This document shows positions 39,888 through 45,821 of a stretch of 45,821 nucleotides of DNA, piece after piece. The stretch is taken from NCBI RefSeq assembly GCF_000718305.1, contig NZ_JOFQ01000037.1:1-45821 (forward strand). The letters are read 5' to 3'. Origin of the DNA: Streptomyces niger. GTDB lineage: Bacteria > Actinomycetota > Actinomycetes > Streptomycetales > Streptomycetaceae. The notes beneath the pieces are model-generated. The model was not told the origin of the DNA, did no database searches, and saw only the letters and a program-made list of their open reading frames with translations. The translations under genes were made by a program, and so were the position numbers. Each line of letters starts with the position of its first letter. Positions within the stretch are counted from its first letter, which is position 1.

Positions 39888-41285
39888 CTATTTTCCTACC
39901 CACCACCGGCGGGAGGGGGCGGGCCGCAGCGGTAGGGGGTCCGGACGTAAAGCGAAGCAGTCCGGACCCCCTGCCGCGGAGGACCGACCCCGTGACGCCA
40001 AAGGCGCCTCCGCGGTGAGGCGAAGCGCCTTGAGGGCGGAGGCAGAGGCAGACGCAGAGGCGGACGCAGACGCAGACCCGGACGCCGAGTCCACCGCATC
40101 CCCCGTCAGATCGACCTCCGCCTGCGCCCCAGCGATCGGCACGCGCCCCAGCCGCTTGGCGAGCAGCCCGCCGACCGTTTCGACGTCCTCGTCGTCCAGC
40201 TCCAGGCCGTACAGCTCACCGAGATCACCGATGTCCAGCCGAGCAGTGACCCGGTACCGGCCGTCGCCCAGCTCCTGCACCGGCGGCAGCTCCCGGTCGT
40301 ACTCGTCCGTGATCTCGCCGACGATCTCCTCAAGGATGTCCTCGATGGTGACGATGCCGGCCGTACCCCCGTACTCGTCGATGACGACCGCAACGTGGTT
40401 GCGGTCGCGCTGCATCTCCCGCAGCAGGTCACCGGCGTTCTTCGTGTCCGGCACGAACACCGCGGGGCGCATCGCCGTCGAGACGAGCTCCGTCTCCGCG
40501 TCGCGGCTGATGTGCACCTTGCGGGCGAGGTCCTTCACGTAGACCACGCCCACCACGTCGTCCTCGCTCTCGCCCGTGACGGGGATCCGCGAGAACCCGG
40601 AGCGCAGCGCGAGCGTGAGCGCCTGCCGGATGGTCTTGAAGCGCTCGACGGACACCAGGTCCGTACGCGGCACCATGACTTCCCTGACGAGCGTGTCGCC
40701 GAGCTGGAAGACGGAGTGCACCATGCGGCGCTCCTCGTCCTCGATCAGCGACTCCTGCTCCGCTAGGTCGACCATCGCGCGCAGCTCGGCCTCGGAGGCG
40801 AACGGGCCCTTACGGAAGCCCTTGCCGGGGGTGAGGGCGTTACCCAGCAGGATGAGCAGCTGGGGGATCGGGCCCATGACGCGGGCCAGCGGCAGCAGGA
40901 CGTACGCCGCGGCCGTCGCCGTGTTCAGCGGGTGCTGCCGCCCGATCGTGCGCGGCGAGACGCCGACCGCGACGTACGAGACGAGCACCATCACCGCGAT
41001 GGCGACGGTCACCGCCTCCCACGTCTCGTCGAACCGTCGCACGCACCAGAAGGTGACGACCACGGCGGCGGCCATCTCGCAGCCGACGCGCACCAGCAGC
41101 GCGACGTTGAGATAGCGCGTCGGATCGGCGGCGACAGCCGCAAGCTTCGCGCTGCCGCGCCGGCCGGACCGGACGGCCTCCTCGGCGCGGAAGCTGGTCG
41201 TACGGGCGAGGCCCGCCTCCGCGCAGGCGGCGAGCCAGGCGACCACGACGAGGAGGACCGCGACGGAGATCAGCTGGACGGACAC
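39888..41285 (-). CDS. CNNM/CorC-type membrane protein with a rewritten C-terminus
   Basis: 465 residues. The DUF21 membrane domain (about 1-135) is followed by two CBS domains (VMVPRTDLVSVERFKTI and MRPAVFVPDTKNAGDLLREM) with DEYGGTAGIVTIEDILEEIV, then a CorC/HlyC domain up to about 395. Such proteins are linked to magnesium/cobalt handling. The CorC domain is interrupted by a Ser-Ala run (SASASASA, hexanucleotide repeats at about 40035-40085). Its last strand ends in LRLTAEAP, and then reads through the 44-bp repeat element (ASRGRSSAAGGPDCFALRPD) to a new stop. GTG start at 41285, 4 bases after ybeY. Confidence 0.88.
   Translation of the reverse strand: MSVQLISVAVLLVVVAWLAACAEAGLARTTSFRAEEAVRSGRRGSAKLAAVAADPTRYLNVALLVRVGCEMAAAVVVTFWCVRRFDETWEAVTVAIAVMVLVSYVAVGVSPRTIGRQHPLNTATAAAYVLLPLARVMGPIPQLLILLGNALTPGKGFRKGPFASEAELRAMVDLAEQESLIEDEERRMVHSVFQLGDTLVREVMVPRTDLVSVERFKTIRQALTLALRSGFSRIPVTGESEDDVVGVVYVKDLARKVHISRDAETELVSTAMRPAVFVPDTKNAGDLLREMQRDRNHVAVVIDEYGGTAGIVTIEDILEEIVGEITDEYDRELPPVQELGDGRYRVTARLDIGDLGELYGLELDDEDVETVGGLLAKRLGRVPIAGAQAEVDLTGDAVDSASGSASASASASASASALKALRLTAEAPLASRGRSSAAGGPDCFALRPDPLPLRPAPSRRWWVGK
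39934..40000 (+). repeat. palindromic repeat element, right copy
   Basis: 39957-40000 is the 44-bp unit inverted relative to 37550-37593. Next to it, AGGGGGTCCGGAC (39934-39946) and GTCCGGACCCCCT (39960-39972) make a perfect 13-bp hairpin with a 13-base loop. It resembles the dispersed palindromic elements of Streptomyces and lies inside the 3' end of the CNNM frame. Confidence 0.85.
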
Positions 41286-41289
41286 CGCG

Positions 41290-41787
41290 TCACCGGGTGG
41301 TGGGCGCCGGGGACGGGCCCTCGATGCCCCGCTCGGCCCGCCAGCCGTCGACGATCGCCGCCTGCAGGCCGAACATCTCGGCCTTCTCGTCCGGCTCCTC
41401 GTGGTCGTACCCGAGGAGGTGGAGGACGCCGTGGACGGTGAGCAGCTGGAGCTCCTCGTCCATGGAGTGCCCGGTCGGCGCGTCCTCGCCCTGCTTCTTG
41501 GCGACCTCCGGGCAGAGGACGATGTCGCCGAGCAGCCCCTGCGGGGGCTCCTCCTCGTCCTTGGCCGGCGGCCGCAGCTCGTCCATCGGGAAGGACATCA
41601 CGTCGGTCGGGCCCGGGAGGTCCATCCACTGGATGTGGAGCTGCTCCATGGCCTCGGCATCGACGACGATGACCGACAGCTCGGACAGCGGGTGGATGCG
41701 CATCCGGGCGAGCGCGTAGCGGGCGACGTCGAGGACGGCCTGCTCGTCGATGTCCGTACCGGACTCGTTGTTGACGTCGATTGCCAT
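41290..41787 (-). CDS. ybeY: rRNA maturation endonuclease YbeY
   Basis: 165 residues. The zinc motif [16 protein letters not shown] gives the three His ligands (H-x3-H-x5-H). It works in 16S 3' end processing and ribosome quality control, together with Era. Preceded by SFPMDELRP and [12 protein letters not shown], both conserved. ATG at 41787; it lies 11 bases after phoH and just before the CNNM gene in one operon. Confidence 0.95.
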   Translation of the reverse strand: MAIDVNNESGTDIDEQAVLDVARYALARMRIHPLSELSVIVVDAEAMEQLHIQWMDLPGPTDVMSFPMDELRPPAKDEEEPPQGLLGDIVLCPEVAKKQGEDAPTGHSMDEELQLLTVHGVLHLLGYDHEEPDEKAEMFGLQAAIVDGWRAERGIEGPSPAPTTR

Positions 41788-41798
41788 CGTTGCTCTGC

Positions 41799-42806
<1,008 letters not shown>

Positions 42807-42971
42807 GGGCCGGCTCTGTGGCCTGCTGATCCCCATTTCTACGTAGCGATGCCTGCGGCTCTCCTGAGCACATCCAGGGTACGACGCGGCACCGACATCG
42901 ACGGAGAACTTTTAGGGGCGGACCGATGGCGGTCAGGAGGAGGCCGCCCGGGGCCGGCGCGGGCCGCGGCC

Positions 42972-43002
42972 GCCGGCCGGCCACCGGCCGGCCACCGGTG
43001 GC
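42972..43002 (-). terminator. hairpins after the PfkB kinase gene
   Basis: GCCGGCCGG at 42972-42980 pairs with CCGGCCGGC at 42984-42992 (3-base loop), and GCCACCGGTGGC at 42991-43002 is a second palindrome. Both directly follow the kinase stop at 43004 on the minus strand and separate it from phoH. Confidence 0.6.
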
Positions 43003-43003
43003 G

Positions 43004-44176
43004 TCACCTCGTGCGGCGGAAGCCGATCGTGGGGACGGCGCGGGCCAGGGGCCACTGGCGGTAGGCGGCCGGGAGGACGCCCTCCAGGAACGCGTACCGC
43101 TCGCGGAGCGGGAGGACGCCGCAGGCGCCGTTCGCCGTCCCCTCCAGCGCCTCCGCGCGGTGATCGCGGACCTGCTGCCACCACGTGGCGATCTCCGACC
43201 AGCCCGGCGCGGACAGCGACCCGCCGAACTCCTGCACCGACAGCGCCGCCGTCAGCCCCGCGAACGCCAGCCGGTCGGCCAGCGGCCACCCCGCGAGCGT
43301 GCCCGTCACGAAACCCGCCACGAAGACGTCACCGGCGCCCGTCGGGTCCAGCGCCTCCACCGCGATCGCCGGTACCTCGGCGCTCTCGCCGGTCCGCGCG
43401 TCCACCGCGCAGGCGCCCCGCGCGCCCATGGTGACCACCGCGACCGGCACCAGGTCGGCGAGCTTGCGGGCGGCCGCCTGCGGCGAGTCCGTACGCGTGT
43501 ACCGCATCGCCTCTTCGGCGTTGGGCAGGAACGCCTCGCAGTGTTCGAGGTCGGCGAGGTCGGCCGGGTCCCAGCGCCCGGTGTCGTCCCAGCCCACGTC
43601 CGCGAAGATCCGGGCGCCGCGGCCGGCCGCGCAGCCCAGCCAGCCCTCCCGCCGCCCCGGTACCAGCGAGGCCACGCAGGCGCGCGAGGCGGGCGGGCAG
43701 CCGGGCGCGTGCTCGCCGTCGAACGCGGATTCCGGGGGCGGCGCCTCGTGCCCGTGCGAAACCATCGTGCGCTCGCCCTCGTACGCCATGGAGACGGTCA
43801 CCGGCGAGTGCCACCCGGGCACCTTCCGCGACATCGACAGATCGATGCCTTCGCCCCGGCGCAGCGCGTCCCAGCAGTACTCGCCGTACATGTCGTCCCC
43901 GAAGGCCGCCGCCAGCGAGGTGTGCAGGCCCAGCCGGGCCAGCGCCGTGGCCATGTTGGCGACCCCGCCCGGGCTCGAACCCATGCCGCGCGCCCAGGAC
44001 TCGGTGCCGCGGACGGGCGCCGAGTCCAGTCCGGTGAAGATGATGTCGAGGAACACCGTGCCGGTGAGGTAGACATCCGTGGTCGGGTCCTGTGGCCCGC
44101 GGACGGCGGCGAGCGGATCGAGCACCGCCGGCGCGGGACTCGTGGGAGCGAACCGTTCTCCGTCTTGAGCGCTCAC
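43004..44176 (-). CDS. PfkB-family carbohydrate kinase
   Basis: 390 residues. The N-terminal signature GSSPGGVANMATALARLGL and the C-terminal DPTGAGDVFVAGFVTG with catalytic Asp are both present. It should phosphorylate a sugar or nucleoside with ATP. It has an extra stretch of about 60 residues after the last PfkB strand. It is divergent from the GH4 gene, with the repeat array between them, which suggests a shared role in processing a phosphorylated sugar. GTG start at 44176 with only a weak AGG upstream. Substrate unknown. Confidence 0.88.
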   Translation of the reverse strand: MSAQDGERFAPTSPAPAVLDPLAAVRGPQDPTTDVYLTGTVFLDIIFTGLDSAPVRGTESWARGMGSSPGGVANMATALARLGLHTSLAAAFGDDMYGEYCWDALRRGEGIDLSMSRKVPGWHSPVTVSMAYEGERTMVSHGHEAPPPESAFDGEHAPGCPPASRACVASLVPGRREGWLGCAAGRGARIFADVGWDDTGRWDPADLADLEHCEAFLPNAEEAMRYTRTDSPQAAARKLADLVPVAVVTMGARGACAVDARTGESAEVPAIAVEALDPTGAGDVFVAGFVTGTLAGWPLADRLAFAGLTAALSVQEFGGSLSAPGWSEIATWWQQVRDHRAEALEGTANGACGVLPLRERYAFLEGVLPAAYRQWPLARAVPTIGFRRTR

Positions 44177-44264
44177 CTTGCCTGCCCCTTTCGTCCGTGC
44201 ACGTCACGCCAGTGTGCCGGATACCGGAGCCGCACGACCGACGGCGGGCGGGTTCGGGGACGAC

Positions 44265-44400
44265 TTCGTGCAGTTCGTCGCGGCGCATTCGTGCGGCACC
44301 TCGCGCGCTTCCTTTCGTGCGGTACGTCGTGCCCTTTCGCGCGGTACGTCGCGTTCTTCCGCGCGGTACGCCGCGCCCTTTCGTGCGGTACGTTCCGGAT
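44265..44400 (+). repeat. six-copy direct repeat array in front of GH4
   Basis: Units like TTTCGTGCGGTACGTCGTGC recur, with the GTGCGG/GCGCGG core at 44268 (GTGCAG), 44291, 44317, 44339, 44361 and 44383. Spacings are 23, 26, 22, 22 and 22 bases. The last three steps are regular and equal two turns of DNA. Each core carries CGT-N4-ACG symmetry. The array ends at the GH4 ATG, so it is probably an operator cluster, or possibly a slippage product kept there. Confidence 0.8.
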
Positions 44401-44401
44401 C

Positions 44402-45730
44402 ATGAGGCTCACGATTCTCGGTGGCGGTGGTTTCCGGGTACCGCTGGTCCACCGCGCGCTGCTCGACGACCCCACGCGCGCCGTGACGGAGGTGACGCTG
44501 TACGACACCGACCCGAACCGGCTGCGGGTGATCGCGGCCGTCCTGGAGCAGCAGGCGGCGGGGCGTGCGAAGCCGGTGGCGGTACGGCTCGCGACGGACC
44601 TCGACGACGCCCTGCGCGGCGCGGACTTCGTGTTCTCCGCGATCCGCGTCGGCGGTACGGCGGGCCGCGTCGCCGACGAGCGGATCCCGCTCTCCGAAGG
44701 CGTGCTCGGCCAGGAGACGGTGGGCGCGGGCGGCGTGCTCTACGGGCTGCGCACGATCCCCGTGGCGCTGCGCATCGCCGAGCGGGCCGCGGCGCTGGCG
44801 CCGGACGCCTGGATCATCAACTTCACCAACCCGGCGGGCATGGTCACCGAAGCGATGGCGGAGGTGCTGGGCGACCGGGTCATCGGCATCTGCGACTCGC
44901 CGGTCGGCCTGGTGCGGCGCGCCGCACGCGCGGCGGGCGCCGATCCGGACGCGGTGCGGTACGACTACGTGGGGCTCAACCACCTCGGCTGGCTCCGGTC
45001 GTTGACCGCCGCCGACGGCCGCGATCTGCTTCCGGGGCTGCTCGCCGACCCCGAAGCACTCGGGTCGTTCGAGGAGGGTCGCCTCTTCGGGGCCGAGTGG
45101 CTGCACGCCCTCGGGGCGCTGCCCAACGAGTACCTGCACTACTACTACTTCCGCCGCGAGACGCTGGCCTCCGTGGCGGAGAGCGACGAGCCCCGCGGCG
45201 CCTTCCTCGACCGGCAGCAGGGCGGCTTCTTCAAGGCGGCGGCGGACCGCCCGGAGGATGCGTACGGGCTGTGGGAGCGCACGCGCCTGGAGCGCGAGGA
45301 GACGTACATGGCCGAGAGCCGGGAGGCCAGCGGCGGCTGGCAGCGCGACAGCTGCGACCTGGAGGGCGGCGGGTACGACCGGGTGGCGCTGGCCCTGATG
45401 CACGCGATCGCGAACGACCGGCGGGCGCGCCTGATCCTGAACGTGCGCAACCGTGGGACCGTCCCGGCGCTCGCCCCCGAGGCGATCATCGAGACGGTGT
45501 GCGAGGTGGGCGCGGGCGGCGCCACGCCGCTGCCGTGCGCTCCGCTGCGCGAGGACCAGTTGGGGCTGATGCTCCAGCTGAAGGCGGTCGAGCGGGCGGC
45601 CGTGGAGGCGGCCGTCTTCAAGGACCGCGAAGCGGCGCTACGGGCCCTCGCGCTGCACCCGCTGGTGGATTCCCCCGCCGTGGCCGCCCGCATCCTGGAG
45701 CGGGCGACGGGGCACGCCGGCACCTACTGA
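44402..45730 (+). CDS. family GH4 glycosidase (6-phospho-beta-glucosidase-like)
   Basis: 442 residues. NAD-binding GGGGFRVPLVHRALL (about 7-21), NFTNPAGMVTEA, the metal-binding Cys164 in ICDSPVG and Asn193-His194 in GLNHLGW are GH4 hallmarks. These enzymes need NAD and Mn and act by oxidation-elimination, often on sugar-6-phosphates. ATG at 44402 has no Shine-Dalgarno; a leaderless message is likely. Divergent from the PfkB kinase, which may supply a phosphorylated substrate. Specificity toward beta- or alpha-glycosides cannot be read with certainty. Confidence 0.9.
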   Translation: MRLTILGGGGFRVPLVHRALLDDPTRAVTEVTLYDTDPNRLRVIAAVLEQQAAGRAKPVAVRLATDLDDALRGADFVFSAIRVGGTAGRVADERIPLSEGVLGQETVGAGGVLYGLRTIPVALRIAERAAALAPDAWIINFTNPAGMVTEAMAEVLGDRVIGICDSPVGLVRRAARAAGADPDAVRYDYVGLNHLGWLRSLTAADGRDLLPGLLADPEALGSFEEGRLFGAEWLHALGALPNEYLHYYYFRRETLASVAESDEPRGAFLDRQQGGFFKAAADRPEDAYGLWERTRLEREETYMAESREASGGWQRDSCDLEGGGYDRVALALMHAIANDRRARLILNVRNRGTVPALAPEAIIETVCEVGAGGATPLPCAPLREDQLGLMLQLKAVERAAVEAAVFKDREAALRALALHPLVDSPAVAARILERATGHAGTY

Positions 45731-45821
45731 CCTTTCCGGAGGGTTGTCGGGTGCGGGTCACACCGGATCAAGTGGTAGGCCGGTGCCGGTTAGGCAGCCG
45801 TCGATCAGGTGTGGAGCCTGC
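45731..45821. other. unassigned right edge
   Basis: 91 bases after the GH4 stop. The minus strand has a short open stretch ending in LPLDPV before a stop, possibly the C-terminus of a gene outside the window. Too short to assign. Confidence 0.3.

Noticed and set aside
44265..44400. CRISPR array
   Set aside because: Units are about 20 bases with no unique spacers between them, degenerate, and there are no cas genes.
45731..45821. Transposase remnant at the right edge
   Set aside because: Only a short frame is visible; nothing ties it to a transposase family.

Overview
The window is chromosomal DNA from a Streptomyces or close relative. It has very high GC, strong third-position GC bias, frequent GTG starts, several genes with no visible Shine-Dalgarno sequence, rare TTA codons confined to accessory genes, and a familiar streptomycete housekeeping order (dusB, glyS, zinc ABC transporter plus zur, uppS, recO, leuA, era, ybeY, phoH). 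Identifications rest on reading translated motifs and on family knowledge; no database search was run.

Layout. 1-3090: start of a mycothiol-dependent formaldehyde dehydrogenase gene, a LysR regulator, a scar with two gene remnants, and dusB. 3261-9159: accessory transport and regulation (two DHA2-type MFS pumps, an XRE/MmyB-type regulator divergent from one pump, an aldo/keto reductase and a TetR regulator). 9460-19693: a compact biosynthetic locus: a four-EF-hand calcium-binding protein; a single-module iterative type I polyketide synthase (KS-AT-DH/TH-KR-ACP) of the 6-methylsalicylic acid synthase class; a LuxE/PaaK/F390-synthetase-like adenylating enzyme; and one 882-residue protein that joins a LuxC-type acyl reductase to a cytochrome P450. 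19831-26384: housekeeping block with glyS, the Zur-controlled zinc importer, zur, uppS and recO. 26468-29461: two small toxin-antitoxin-like loci (VapBC; DUF5753/DUF397) with their companions, and a TerB-like protein. 29723-36949: leuA with a leucine leader peptide, a protealysin-like M4 protease with its emfourin inhibitor, a GH1 beta-glucosidase coupled to a sugar MFS carrier, and era. 37069-42806: a cytidine-deaminase-like protein without its zinc ligands, a regulator/MFS cassette bracketed by perfect 44-bp inverted repeats, a CNNM/CorC membrane protein, ybeY and phoH. 43004-45730: a PfkB sugar kinase divergent from a GH4 glycosidase, with a six-copy repeat array in front of the GH4 gene.

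Most interesting point: the 10.2-19.7 kb locus looks like a complete route from malonyl-CoA to an aromatic aldehyde. The PKS makes a 6-methylsalicylic-type acid, the LuxE-like enzyme activates it, and the LuxC domain reduces it (precedent: GriC/GriD aryl acid reduction in grixazone biosynthesis). The P450 fused to the reductase would then oxidise the product. The PKS carries two TTA codons and the fusion carries one, so the pathway is probably under bldA control. I know of no described LuxC-P450 fusion; the product and the order of steps are inference.
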